From the NCBI GenBank assembly GCA_018814305.1, contig JAHJAA010000072.1, positions 1 through 35,121 of the forward strand: a stretch of 35,121 nt of DNA, in the 5' to 3' direction. A model generated the notes under the pieces. The model saw nothing but the letters and a program-made list of their open reading frames with translations, did not search any database and was not told the origin of the DNA. The DNA is from Pseudomonadota bacterium (lineage in GTDB: Bacteria > Desulfobacterota > Desulfobulbia > Desulfobulbales > JAGXFP01). The position numbers were made by a program, and so were the translations under genes. Each line of letters starts with the position of its first letter. Position 1 is the stretch's first letter. Of this stretch, positions 8,668-16,969 are shown piece after piece.

Positions 8668-8682
8668 TGGCACGATGCTTCC
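8668..8682 (+). promoter_or_regulatory. candidate sigma-54 promoter before second HyfB-like gene
   Basis: TGGCACG-ATGC-TTCC: the -24 half is a perfect consensus and the spacing is right. The -12 half has TTCC in place of TTGC (one mismatch, in the conserved G). The predicted start near 8694 would give a 33-base leader before the ATG at 8727. Confidence 0.4.
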
Positions 8683-8726
8683 GTTCCTCCTTCCTGACTT
8701 CTTCCTTCGGATAACGAAGAGATCTT

Positions 8727-10709
8727 ATGTTTATGCAACTCTATCTCATCGCTGTTGTCATGACAGCCTTATCAGGTCTTCCGGCACTCATCGGGATGGG
8801 GACCGGTAAGGGGGAAAGGGTTGCGGCATATCTTCTGGCGGCGGGTTGTCTGGTGGGGCTGGGCGGGATCATTGGGGCGCTCTTTTTACCCCAACCGCCG
8901 GGGGTCGGTCTGCCCTGGGAGTTACCAGGAGCGCACTTGCTGTTGCGGCTGGATGGGCTGGCTGCGGTTTTTCTGCTGCCCGCTTTTTTGATTGGCGGTC
9001 TGGGGAGCCTTTATGGTCTGGGCTATTGGCCCGGATCACGATACGGTATGGGAGCTGGATGGCTCCGGGTTTTTTATGGGCTGCTGGTGGCGAGTCTCGT
9101 CGTACTGCCTGCCTGCCGCAACGGGATTCTCTTTCTGCTGGTCTGGGAGGTCATGGCAGTGAGCGGGTTTCTGCTGATCCTGGCCGAACATCTTTTACCT
9201 GAAGCCCGGCGAGCCGCCCTGATCTATCTTGTGGCCACCCATACCGGCACCCTGGCCCTCTTTGGGCTCTTTGCCCTCCTGGCCCAGGTCTCGGGGTCCT
9301 TTGATTTTCCCAGTCCCGGCACCCTTGCTGGTGGCACCGGATGGGCTTCGGCCATCTTCTTGCTGGCGCTCTTCGGCTTTGGAATCAAGGCCGGTCTGAT
9401 ACCGTTCCATATATGGCTGCCCGAGGCCCATGCAGCAGCCCCCAGTCATGTCTCAGCCCTGATGAGCGGGGTAATGATCAAGATGGGGATCTACGGGATC
9501 ATCAGGGTGGTTAGTTTCTTCGCGACCATCCCGGTATGGTGGGGATGGACCGTTTTGATCCTGGGCGCGGTCTCCGGGGTGATGGGGGTGGTTTTTGCCC
9601 TGGCCCAGCATGATATCAAACGGCTCCTCGCCTACCACAGCGTTGAGAACATCGGCATCATCCTGCTGGGCTTGGGTCTGGCCCTCCTGGGCCGGAGCTA
9701 TGACCTGCCGGAACTGACAGCTCTGGGTCTGGCCGGGGCGCTACTCCATGTGATCAACCACGGACTTTTTAAATCGCTGCTCTTTCTGGCGGCCGGTTCG
9801 GTGATCCAGGCCACCGGGACGCGGCGAATCGATCTTTATGGGGGACTCCACCGACAGATGCCGGTCACTGCCCTCTGTTTTCTCGGTGGCGCCGTGGCGA
9901 TCTGCGGGTTGCCGCCTTTGAATGGCTTTGTCAGTGAATGGTTGATCTATCTGGGGATTTTTCAGGGTCAGACCGCCCAGGCCCCGTTACCTCTTAGCTT
10001 AACGCTGCTCATCGCACCGACGCTCGCCCTGATCGGCGGTCTGGCTCTGGCCTGTTTCGTCAAGGTCTACGGGGTCACCTTTCTCGGCGAGGCTCGCCAT
10101 GAATGGCCGAAACCTGTGGGTGAGTCCCCTCTCAGCATGCGTTTACCCATGGTGGTGATTCTCGGCTGCTGTCTTGCCATCGGGCTGTTCCCGGCCTTGG
10201 TCCTGCCCCTGCTGCAATCGGCCGAAGCTGCCTGGCGGCCCGGGTCCGTGGTCAGTGAACTCTCCATCGGCCTGGCTCCGGTTGGCTGGATAAGTCTGAG
10301 CGCGGGGCTGCTCATTCTGATCTCCTGGTCCATTTTTATGAGGCAGCAGATATCCTGGCGGGAGAGTCTCCCGCGGCCTTCCACCTGGGGATGTGGTTAT
10401 CTAAAACCAACCTCGACCATGCAGTACACCGCCACCTCCTTTGCTGAGATAATCACCGGTCTTTTCCGCTGGGGACTGTGGAGCGAAATCCGCCAAGTCG
10501 GTTCCCGCCGTTTCTTCCCCGATTCAGCCAATTTCAGCATTCATACCCCCGATATCATCCTTGATCGGCTGATCTTTCCTCTCTCCGGCTTCGTCAGCCG
10601 CATCGCCTTCATGATCCGCTCCATCCTCCACCATGGCATCATCGGGATCTATCTTCTCTACATCTGCCTGACCCTGGTTTTTCTGCTCATTTTTGTACTT
10701 GGTTTTTGA
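8727..10709 (+). CDS. hyfB-like: Hyf/Ehr-type membrane subunit, NuoL/HyfB-like antiporter module (second copy)
   Basis: A 660-residue polytopic membrane protein of the same family and length as the 1218-3197 product. The two share LPEAHAAAPSHVSALMSGVM, DIKRLLAYHSVENIGII, NHGLFKSLLFLAAGS, LPPLNGFVSEWLIY and the C-terminal STWGCGY block, but they are clearly diverged paralogues rather than a recent duplication. It stands about 150 bases after the small subunit, with its own candidate sigma-54 promoter, so its amount may be set separately. With the HyfF-like subunit it gives the complex three antiporter-like modules. Gene function within the complex is inferred from context. Confidence 0.92.
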   Translation: MFMQLYLIAVVMTALSGLPALIGMGTGKGERVAAYLLAAGCLVGLGGIIGALFLPQPPGVGLPWELPGAHLLLRLDGLAAVFLLPAFLIGGLGSLYGLGYWPGSRYGMGAGWLRVFYGLLVASLVVLPACRNGILFLLVWEVMAVSGFLLILAEHLLPEARRAALIYLVATHTGTLALFGLFALLAQVSGSFDFPSPGTLAGGTGWASAIFLLALFGFGIKAGLIPFHIWLPEAHAAAPSHVSALMSGVMIKMGIYGIIRVVSFFATIPVWWGWTVLILGAVSGVMGVVFALAQHDIKRLLAYHSVENIGIILLGLGLALLGRSYDLPELTALGLAGALLHVINHGLFKSLLFLAAGSVIQATGTRRIDLYGGLHRQMPVTALCFLGGAVAICGLPPLNGFVSEWLIYLGIFQGQTAQAPLPLSLTLLIAPTLALIGGLALACFVKVYGVTFLGEARHEWPKPVGESPLSMRLPMVVILGCCLAIGLFPALVLPLLQSAEAAWRPGSVVSELSIGLAPVGWISLSAGLLILISWSIFMRQQISWRESLPRPSTWGCGYLKPTSTMQYTATSFAEIITGLFRWGLWSEIRQVGSRRFFPDSANFSIHTPDIILDRLIFPLSGFVSRIAFMIRSILHHGIIGIYLLYICLTLVFLLIFVLGF

Positions 10710-10728
10710 GACTGAAAGAGTGCCCGGA

Positions 10729-10747
10729 ACCTGATCATCAGTCAGGT
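10729..10747 (+). terminator. possible terminator hairpin after the hyf-like operon
   Basis: ACCTGA (10729-10734) and TCAGGT (10742-10747) form a six-pair stem around a seven-base loop, 20 bases after the last stop. No T run follows directly, though TTTAATTTT occurs about 15 bases later. Weak by itself. Confidence 0.3.
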
Positions 10748-10777
10748 GATAGCGGCGCTGGTCTTTAATTTTGCCGA

Positions 10778-10839
10778 TTCTGTTAAATATGACGTCTGTC
10801 TCCGACGGTTCTGTTAAATACGACAATTACCTCTGACGG
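10778..10839 (+). repeat. tandem 31-bp repeat, possible enhancer (UAS) pair
   Basis: Two adjacent 31-base units (10778-10808 and 10809-10839) both begin TTCTGTTAAATA and end GACGG, with differences in the middle. They start about 150 bases before a near-perfect sigma-54 promoter, in the position where activator binding sites usually lie. A related 13-mer (GTTATATTTGACG on the minus strand, 17059-17071) lies upstream of the second DUF3494 gene. A role as activator sites is inference; the units could also be remnants of an interspersed repeat. Confidence 0.55.
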
Positions 10840-10925
10840 TTTATCTCTAAACTCAGTTACCAGCCTTTATTTTATCTCGCACAATCAGAACCTTCCGCCC
10901 GTGATATTAATCCGCAGGTATCCTC

Positions 10926-10941
10926 TGGCACGGTAGTTGCT
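10926..10941 (+). promoter_or_regulatory. sigma-54 promoter of the secreted DUF3494 gene
   Basis: TGGCACG-GTAG-TTGCT matches the sigma-54 consensus at every defined position, with exact GG-N10-GC spacing. The expected start is near 10952, giving a leader of about 235 bases before the ATG at 11187. A sigma-54 activator gene lies 0.4-2 kb downstream on the other strand. Confidence 0.72.
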
Positions 10942-11068
10942 CAGTTACCCTCCCATAAAGTGGCCGACAAATGGTTTGCCACTAATCGCTTTTCAGTTGT
11001 AACAGTCCAGCTGCACCCCATCTCCGAGCCATTTGCACACCCAGCATACGGGGAGTATAGACTGGCCG

Positions 11069-11132
11069 CCCAGATGGCGCGAATCTGGGGCACATCTGAA
11101 CTGTTACGGTTCGGTGGTTCTTGTCCCCTCAG
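11069..11132 (+). promoter_or_regulatory. structured leader with two mutually exclusive hairpins
   Basis: CCCAGAT (11069-11075) pairs perfectly with ATCTGGG (11083-11089) around a seven-base loop. The same GGGG run (11087-11090) can instead pair with CCCC (11125-11128), enclosing an inner CTGAAC/GTTCGG stem (11096-11101 with 11109-11114). The two structures cannot coexist. They lie in the long untranslated leader, so they could control expression after transcription starts. No known riboswitch class was recognised. Confidence 0.35.
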
Positions 11133-11186
11133 TGCGATCATGCTGGATAGTTACTTTCAATTTTTAAAGCATCAAGGAGGAAAGAC

Positions 11187-11951
11187 ATGAGGAAAGACAT
11201 AATGAACAAATCCAAAGGATATTCAAAGAAAATGTTTCTGGCAGTACTCCTCGGTACTTTTGTAGCTGGCGGCGCAAGCGCTCAAGTCGGCAGCGGTCCG
11301 ATGCCGGTAGATCTTGGCAACGCGGATACTTTCGCGATTCTGAGCCAAACCGGAATCACCAACGTTTATCGCTCTGCTATTGTTGGGGATGTTGGCACGA
11401 GTCCCATAACCGGGGCAGCTCTCCTGCTCACCTGCGGGGAAGTGTCGGGGAAGGTATTCACCGTCGACGCGGCTGGTCCTCTACCCTGCGCTTGGACTGA
11501 CGCCACCTCCCTGACTGCGGCGGTGGGCGATATGGGATTCGCTTACAACGATGCGGCGGGTCGACTTTTCCCTGATTATTCTGAACTTGGCGCCGGTGAG
11601 ATTGGTGGGCTAACCCTCCCTCCGGGCCTCTACAATTGGATTTCAGGTCTTCTGATTAGTTCGGATGTCACGCTCTCGGGCGGCCCGGACGATGTCTGGA
11701 TCTTCCAGGTGGCGGGAACGCTGAACCAGGCCAACGCTACGCGGGTTACGCTAGCCAACGGAGCTTTGGCCAAGAACATCTTCTGGCAGGTCGCTGGCGC
11801 AGTGACTCTTGGAACCAATTCCCATTTTGAAGGGGTTGTCCTGGGTAAAACCATGATCGCCGTGAATACCGGCACATCGGTTACCGGCCGACTGTTGACG
11901 CAGACTGCGGTTACTCTTCAGATGAATGCGATTACTGAGCCCGCCGAGTAA
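11187..11951 (+). CDS. Secreted DUF3494 (ice-binding-like/adhesin) protein
   Basis: A 254-residue exported protein. A Sec signal peptide covers residues 1-32 (hydrophobic run MFLAVLLGTFVAG, cleavage after ASA). The rest is a single DUF3494 domain (Pfam ice-binding-like beta-solenoid). Seen: VDLGNADTFAILSQTGITN, the IVGDVGTSP turn, GLTLPPGLYNW, GPDDVWIFQVAG, and NIFWQVAGAVTLGTNSHFEG near the C terminus. Members are known as ice-binding proteins in cold organisms and as surface or adhesive proteins elsewhere; ice binding is not implied here. AAGGAGG at 11174-11180 with a six-base spacer supports the ATG at 11187. The second ATG at 11202 is possible. It has a perfect sigma-54 promoter and shares its C-terminal fold with the lipoprotein at 17473. 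Confidence 0.9.
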   Translation: MRKDIMNKSKGYSKKMFLAVLLGTFVAGGASAQVGSGPMPVDLGNADTFAILSQTGITNVYRSAIVGDVGTSPITGAALLLTCGEVSGKVFTVDAAGPLPCAWTDATSLTAAVGDMGFAYNDAAGRLFPDYSELGAGEIGGLTLPPGLYNWISGLLISSDVTLSGGPDDVWIFQVAGTLNQANATRVTLANGALAKNIFWQVAGAVTLGTNSHFEGVVLGKTMIAVNTGTSVTGRLLTQTAVTLQMNAITEPAE

Positions 11952-11994
11952 AGACGCCGACTTCAACCTTCAACTACCCTTCCCTGAGACCAAA

Positions 11995-12027
11995 GTTCGC
12001 CAGGTCCCATAAGCAGACCTGGCGAGC
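11995..12027 (+). terminator. strong hairpin after the DUF3494 gene
   Basis: A twelve-pair stem (11995-12006 with 12016-12027, one G-T pair) includes a perfect CGCCAGGTC/GACCTGGCG core and a nine-base loop, 44 bases after the stop. There is no T tract, so it may protect the 3' end or need Rho. Confidence 0.5.
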
Positions 12028-12148
12028 CTCTGGTTCACCGCTCGATCTCAAATCAGGCTCTGGGAGATTCCGGCTCAGGGTCAGCGCCAAGGGGCATTGC
12101 CGATAAAAACTTGACGACAATCTCATTCAACCACATGAAGATTATTTG

Positions 12149-12301
12149 ATGACGGACAAACGAAAGCTTCACGAAAAAAAACTTGAGGCGCAATGGCGGG
12201 AATGGAATGCGCAAATCGCTCGGTTCAAGACCAAGACAGAAAAAGCCAAAGCCGAGGTGAAGGTGAACGACACCCCCCCGGAAGACTTGCCCAACGACTG
12301 A
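12149..12301 (+). CDS. Small coiled-coil protein resembling the start of the sll1863 stress family
   Basis: A 50-residue, highly charged open frame starting MTDKRKLHEKKLEAQWREWN and ending ...TPPEDLPND. The LEAQWREWNAQIARFKTKTEKAKAEVKV segment (about residues 12-39) resembles the first helix of the sll1863-like small coiled-coil proteins, which normally continue with further heptads to about 90-100 residues. Here a proline/acid tail and stop follow at once, so it may be a shortened family member or the 5' remnant of one. The Shine-Dalgarno is poor. It stands alone, plus strand, converging on the regulator at 12375. Function is unknown. Confidence 0.5.
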   Translation: MTDKRKLHEKKLEAQWREWNAQIARFKTKTEKAKAEVKVNDTPPEDLPND

Positions 12302-12374
12302 GTTTGCCCGGAAGAAAAAGTGATCAAGGGACCTGCCCTGATTTGAGATCAGCTTCCAACTCGCCCTTTTTCTC

Positions 12375-13925
12375 TTATTGCCGCGAGATCTTTAATTTCC
12401 GCATCCGAGCGCGGAGGGTGCTGGGGTTGAGGCCCAGGATTATCGCCGCCCCTTTTTTCCCCTCGATTTGCCCCCCGGTTTTCTGGAGCACATTTTTGAT
12501 GTGGTCATGTTCCACATCGGCGATGGATTTATTTTCTTGTCCAGCCGTTTCCCCGGTCTTCTGCTGACCCGCCACAAATTGGTCCAACACCTGGAGTGCC
12601 TTCCCCTGGCTGATGATCACCGCCCGCTCAATAACACTTTCCAACTCCCGCACGTTGCCCGGCCAATGGTATTCCCGCAGGACATCCAGGGTGTCCGGAG
12701 AAACAGTCTCGACTTTCTTGCCCATTTTCTGGTTGAATTTGGCCACGAAATGATTGACCAGCAACGGAATATCCTCCTGGCGCTCCCGCAGGGGCGGGAC
12801 GGTGATGGGGAAGATATTGAGCCGGTAGAACAGGTCTTCCCGGAACCTGCCGTTACTGATCTCTTCCGCCAGATTGCGGTTGGTAGCCGCGATGATCCGC
12901 ACATCGATCTTTATGGTCCGGGGATTGCCCAGCCGTTCGAACTCGCCGTCCTGAATGACCCTGAGCAACTTGCCTTGCAGTGCCAGGGGCAGCTCGCCGA
13001 TCTCGTCAAGAAAGATGGTGCCGCCATCGGCCATCTCGAAGCGACCGATCTGCCGGGTGTCAGCCCCGGTGAAGGCCCCCTTTTCGCGCCCGAAAAGCTC
13101 GCTTTCGATGAGATTCGCCGGCAGGGAGGTGCAATCGACCGTTATCATCGACTTCTCCTTGCGAGTACTCCGACTATGAACGGCGCGGGCGATCACGCCC
13201 TTGCCGGTGCCGGTCGCGCCAAGAAGCAGGACGGTCGCATTCATCGGCGCTACCTGCTCGACCCGGAGGAACACCTCTGCTAGGGCCTTACTCTGCCCGA
13301 TGATCTGGCCAAAGTTGTAGTTCCGGGCATCCTCCTGCTGCAGGTAGATGTTTTCTGCCTGGAGGCGGGTTTGCAACTCTTCTATTTCCGAGCACTTGGC
13401 CAGGAGTAACTCTTTCGCTTTCTTGCGTTCCTCAATTTCTTTGGTGAGCAGCAGATTCGCCTGGAGCAGATCGCCGGTCCGATCCTGCACCGTCTGCTCC
13501 ATGACCTTATTGTAATTGGCTAGTTCGTTGTACAGCAGCCGCACTTCCAGCAGGTTATGGATCCGGGTTTCGACTTCGACCAGATCAAACGGTTTGCTAA
13601 TGAAATCCTTGGCACCGGTCTGCAGGGCCCGCAGCTTGTGGCCCGGTTGGGCGGTGATCACCAGGACCGGGAGATACTCGTCCGGCTTGTCACTCTTCAG
13701 CTCTTCCATGACCTAGAAGCCGTCCATACCGGGCATCTGCAAGTCAAGTAGGATCAGGTCATAATTATTCTGGCGGTGCAACCCGCAGACTTCCCGGGGA
13801 TTCATCGTTGCGGTCACGCAGGTGTAGCCGACTTCAGCAAGCAATTGCTCAAGCAGAATGACATTGGCCTCCTGATCGTCAACGATCAGGATATTGGCCT
13901 TAAGAATATCGGAGTTGCTCATCAT
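12375..13925 (-). pseudogene. Sigma-54-dependent response regulator interrupted by an in-frame TAG
   Basis: NtrC-type activator: receiver, coiled-coil linker, AAA+ sigma-54 interaction domain, Fis-type HTH. The receiver begins at 13925 (LIVDDQEAN, phosphoacceptor Asp about residue 61 in LLDLQMPGMDGF). Codon 71 is TAG (13713-13715), and the same frame continues directly with GTC ATG GAA through VLVITAQ and DFISKPFD. The residue expected in DGF-x-V-M is usually Gln or Glu, so one base change (CAG or GAG to TAG) explains it. The AAA+ part is intact: GATGTGKG Walker A, GAFTGA loop, GGTIFLDEIGELP Walker B, and REYHWPGNVREL. The C-terminal HTH is KGAAIILGLNPSTLRARMRKL. Translation could restart at the ATG at 13709 to give a 444-residue activator without the phosphoacceptor. 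Five bases separate it from the kinase gene upstream, so they form an operon. Confidence 0.85.
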
Positions 13926-13930
13926 TTTAT

Positions 13931-16900
13931 TTATTCCGTTTTGACGGCCTTGACCGCCGCCGTTTCGGCATGTTTCAGGGCCAGGTCCAGCGTATCCATG
14001 AACTCATCGATCTTAATCGGTTTGGTGAGATAACGGAAGAATCCTGCCGCCAGACCTTTCTCGATATCGCGCGGCATGGCGTTGGCACTGAGCGCAATGA
14101 CCGGGATATGCGCGGTGGCTGGATCTTTACGCAGGTTTTTCAACACCTCGATCCCGCTGATGCCGGGCAGATTGATGTCCATCAGGATCACCTCAGGCCG
14201 CCGACTAAGCGCCATGGCAAGGCCTTGCGGACCATCCGTTGCACCAACCAGGCACACATCTGACCGAAGCTCGATAAGTTGCTCGACCAGCAGCATGTTT
14301 GCCCGATTGTCTTCTACATACAGCAGGGTCCGCAGGGCTGAACCGGAATGAAACAGCGCCTGATTCTCCACCAGGTCTACCGTTGCCTCACCATTAAACA
14401 GGGGCTCTTCCGCCTTATTCAGTTCAAACCAGACCTCGGTGCCCACCCCGACAGTGCTGTCCACCCCGATATCGCCATCCATCAATTCAATCAGACGCTT
14501 GCTCATCACCAGCCCGATGCCGGTGCCTTCCTCACCACCATCCTCCTGGCCGAGACGATTAAACGGCTGGAAAAGTTGGGCAATTTTTTCGGCAGACAAG
14601 CCCTCGCCGGTATCCCGCACGCTGATGCGGATTCGTCCCGCCGCGTTCACGCTGCAGGTCACATCGACCACCCCCTCGGCGCGATTATATTTGATCGCGT
14701 TGGACAGCAGGTTAATCATAATCTGCTTCACCCTGGTTTGATCGGCATGCACAAAATAAGATTTTTCGAACGTGGGAAAATTCATGCGGATGCCGGTTTC
14801 CTGGGCCTGTGGTTCAATCATGGTTTGACATTCGCGAATGACATCGTCCAGCGCCATGGGTTCCAGCGACAGCGACATCTTGCCCGACTCGATCATTGCC
14901 AAGTCGAGAATTTCGTTAATCAACCTCAACAGATACCAGCCCGCCTTGAGAATCTGCTCAATGCTGGATTTTTGTTTGGGCGTGGTCGTTGACGAATTCT
15001 TTAACATCAATTGGGCGAAACCTAGAATCGCATTAAGTGGGGAGCGTAATTCGTGACTCATACTGGAGAGGAATTCCGATTTGGCGAGATTGGCTACTTC
15101 AGCTGCGTTCTTGGCATTTTCCAGCTCGATATTGTTTTCCTGGAGCACCTGTTCGAAACGTTTGAGTTCAGTCATATCGCGCGCGGCGGCGAACACGCCC
15201 TGGAGTTTCCGGTCCCGATCATAAAAGGTCACCGCATTATAGGACACCACGGTTTCCCGGCCGTTCCTGGCACGCGCGGTGAGCTCGTAATTGGTCACCT
15301 TCTTTTCTCTCAGCACCCGCTTGATACCAGCGGCGGCCCGCTTCGGATCGGTAAAGTAATTCTTGAAAGGGGCGCCGATCAGTTCGTCCCGGGTGCACCC
15401 GGTGAGCGCCTCCATCTGTTTATTGACGTCACTAATGATGCCGGCCGGATCGGTGGTCATAAGCGCATCGATGTTGGATTCGATCAGTGAGCGGGTATAA
15501 AACTGTTGGTCGCGCAGGAGCTGATCGAGTTGCTGCTGTTCGGCCTCGATCCGCTTCCGGGCGGTGTTATCGGTACCGATCAGCAGGTAACCGATGATGG
15601 CGTTATGCGCGTCGCGCAGCGCCGTGACCGAGACCACCGCCGGGAAGCGGCTGCCATCCTTACGGATATAGGTCAGCTCGTAGATATCCTCAATGCCGCG
15701 CGAGGCCTTGAAAACCAGGGCCTCGAAGCCCGGAGAAATCTTGGTTCCGAGTTCGTCGCTCAATTCCTCGGCCCGGGCGATCAATTCCTGGGGATCGGAA
15801 ATGTCGGCCGGGGTGATCTTGTTCACCACATCACCAGCCGTGTAGCCCAGCATCCGCTCGGCGCCGACGTTGAAGATCTGGATGACCCCCTCGGCATCGG
15901 TGGCGATACTCGAGAAGTTGGCGCTGTTGAAAATCGCGTTCTGCAGGGCTCCTGCCTCCAGCAGCGCCTCTTCCGCCTGCTTGCGGGCGGTGTTATCATA
16001 ACCAATCAGCAGGTAACCGATGATGGCGTTCTGGGCGTCACGCAGGGCTGTGACCGAGACCTCCGCCGGCAAGCGGCTGCCATCTTTACGGATATAGGTC
16101 AGCTCGTAGATGTCCTCAATGCCGCGCGAGGCCTTGAAAACCAAGGCCTCAAATCCCGGGGTAATTTCGGTTCCGAGTTCGTCGCTCAATTCCTCGGCCC
16201 GGGCGATCAATTCCTGGGGATCGGAAATGTCTGCCGGGGTGATCTTGTTCACCACATCGTCGGCTTCGTATCCCAGCATCCGCTCGGCACCAACGTTAAA
16301 GATCTGGATGACCCCCTTGGCGTCGGTGGCGATGCTCGAAAAGTTGGCGCTGTTGAAAATCGCGTTCTGCAGGGCTCCGGATTCCAGCAGCGCCTCTTCA
16401 GCCTGCCTGGCCCACGTACCATCAATGATTGAGCAAAGGATAGAACCATCCTTGTTTTCAGGAGTGTCCACCACGATGCTCTGCAGTTGGCCATTGATCA
16501 CGGTGCCGTCTTTGCCGGTAAGTCTGATTTCACATTTCTGCAGGCCCGCCTTTTGCGCAACAACTTTGAGGTGTTTGGAGAATATTGCCTTCCCCTCGTC
16601 ATCGGCAATAAAACGGCTGAAGGCGCTGTCAACCAGCCTGCGCCTCTTGCTTCCCAACATTTTCGCCCCGGTAAGATTTACCTCCCGGATCAAGCCGTGT
16701 GCATCAAAGGTGAAATAGCCGATGGGGGCAAAGTCATAAAGTTCCTGATGTTTATGTTGCGCAAAGCCAAACTCCTCCTGGGCTTGCCGCAGCTCTTCGT
16801 TTTGCATCTCCAGTTCGATCTGGTGGACCTGCAGTTCATGAATGAACTGCTGCGTCTCAGCCTCGGTCCGGACCACCATCGCTGCCGGTGCCTGGGCGTT

Positions 16901-16969
16901 CAGCCGCTCTTCCGCCTGTTGGTGCAGTTTGGCCGCGGCCGATTGCTTCTTGTTTTTGTCGATACCCAT
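13931..16969 (-). CDS. Hybrid sensor histidine kinase with four PAS-type modules and C-terminal receiver
   Basis: A 1012-residue protein with no clear transmembrane segment, so probably a cytoplasmic sensor. In order: an N-terminal coiled coil (about 12-75); PAS 1 (about 76-185); two almost identical PAS-PAC modules (about 193-332 and 335-472); a further PAS (about 488-603); HisKA with SHELRSPLN (His 639); HATPase with the N box QIMINLLSNAIKYN (about 749-762), DTGEG and GTGIGL; and a receiver (about 880-1000) with acidic pair E886/D887, phosphoacceptor D931 and K983. The upstream position and 5-base gap to the sigma-54 activator make them a cognate pair. The extra receiver suggests a phosphorelay or a regulatory brake. 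The signal is unknown; PAS cofactors cannot be told from sequence alone. Confidence 0.93.
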   Translation of the reverse strand: MGIDKNKKQSAAAKLHQQAEERLNAQAPAAMVVRTEAETQQFIHELQVHQIELEMQNEELRQAQEEFGFAQHKHQELYDFAPIGYFTFDAHGLIREVNLTGAKMLGSKRRRLVDSAFSRFIADDEGKAIFSKHLKVVAQKAGLQKCEIRLTGKDGTVINGQLQSIVVDTPENKDGSILCSIIDGTWARQAEEALLESGALQNAIFNSANFSSIATDAKGVIQIFNVGAERMLGYEADDVVNKITPADISDPQELIARAEELSDELGTEITPGFEALVFKASRGIEDIYELTYIRKDGSRLPAEVSVTALRDAQNAIIGYLLIGYDNTARKQAEEALLEAGALQNAIFNSANFSSIATDAEGVIQIFNVGAERMLGYTAGDVVNKITPADISDPQELIARAEELSDELGTKISPGFEALVFKASRGIEDIYELTYIRKDGSRFPAVVSVTALRDAHNAIIGYLLIGTDNTARKRIEAEQQQLDQLLRDQQFYTRSLIESNIDALMTTDPAGIISDVNKQMEALTGCTRDELIGAPFKNYFTDPKRAAAGIKRVLREKKVTNYELTARARNGRETVVSYNAVTFYDRDRKLQGVFAAARDMTELKRFEQVLQENNIELENAKNAAEVANLAKSEFLSSMSHELRSPLNAILGFAQLMLKNSSTTTPKQKSSIEQILKAGWYLLRLINEILDLAMIESGKMSLSLEPMALDDVIRECQTMIEPQAQETGIRMNFPTFEKSYFVHADQTRVKQIMINLLSNAIKYNRAEGVVDVTCSVNAAGRIRISVRDTGEGLSAEKIAQLFQPFNRLGQEDGGEEGTGIGLVMSKRLIELMDGDIGVDSTVGVGTEVWFELNKAEEPLFNGEATVDLVENQALFHSGSALRTLLYVEDNRANMLLVEQLIELRSDVCLVGATDGPQGLAMALSRRPEVILMDINLPGISGIEVLKNLRKDPATAHIPVIALSANAMPRDIEKGLAAGFFRYLTKPIKIDEFMDTLDLALKHAETAAVKAVKTE
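15557..16399 (-). repeat. internal 426-bp tandem duplication of a PAS module
   Basis: The segments 16399-15974 and 15973-15557 encode consecutive PAS-PAC modules that are nearly identical in DNA and protein (142-residue period). Differences are a few residues, such as EADD versus TAGD after the MLGY motif and IGYDNTARK versus IGTDNTARK. The high DNA identity points to a recent duplication or ongoing gene conversion. Confidence 0.88.

Noticed and set aside
10960-11190. 76-codon plus-strand frame and an opposing minus-strand frame before the secreted DUF3494 gene
   Set aside because: No recognised domain or ribosome binding site; it overlaps the predicted long leader of a sigma-54 transcript and its hairpins explain the sequence better.
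12468-13283. Long plus-strand frame opposite the sigma-54 activator
   Set aside because: The minus strand encodes clear AAA+ and HTH motifs; the plus-strand translation has none.
13713-13715. Pyrrolysine codon
   Set aside because: A receiver domain has no reason to use pyrrolysine and no pyl genes are in the window; a nonsense mutation is the simpler reading.
15506-16432. Long plus-strand frames opposite the kinase, with internal repeats
   Set aside because: The repeats merely mirror the duplicated PAS modules on the coding strand.
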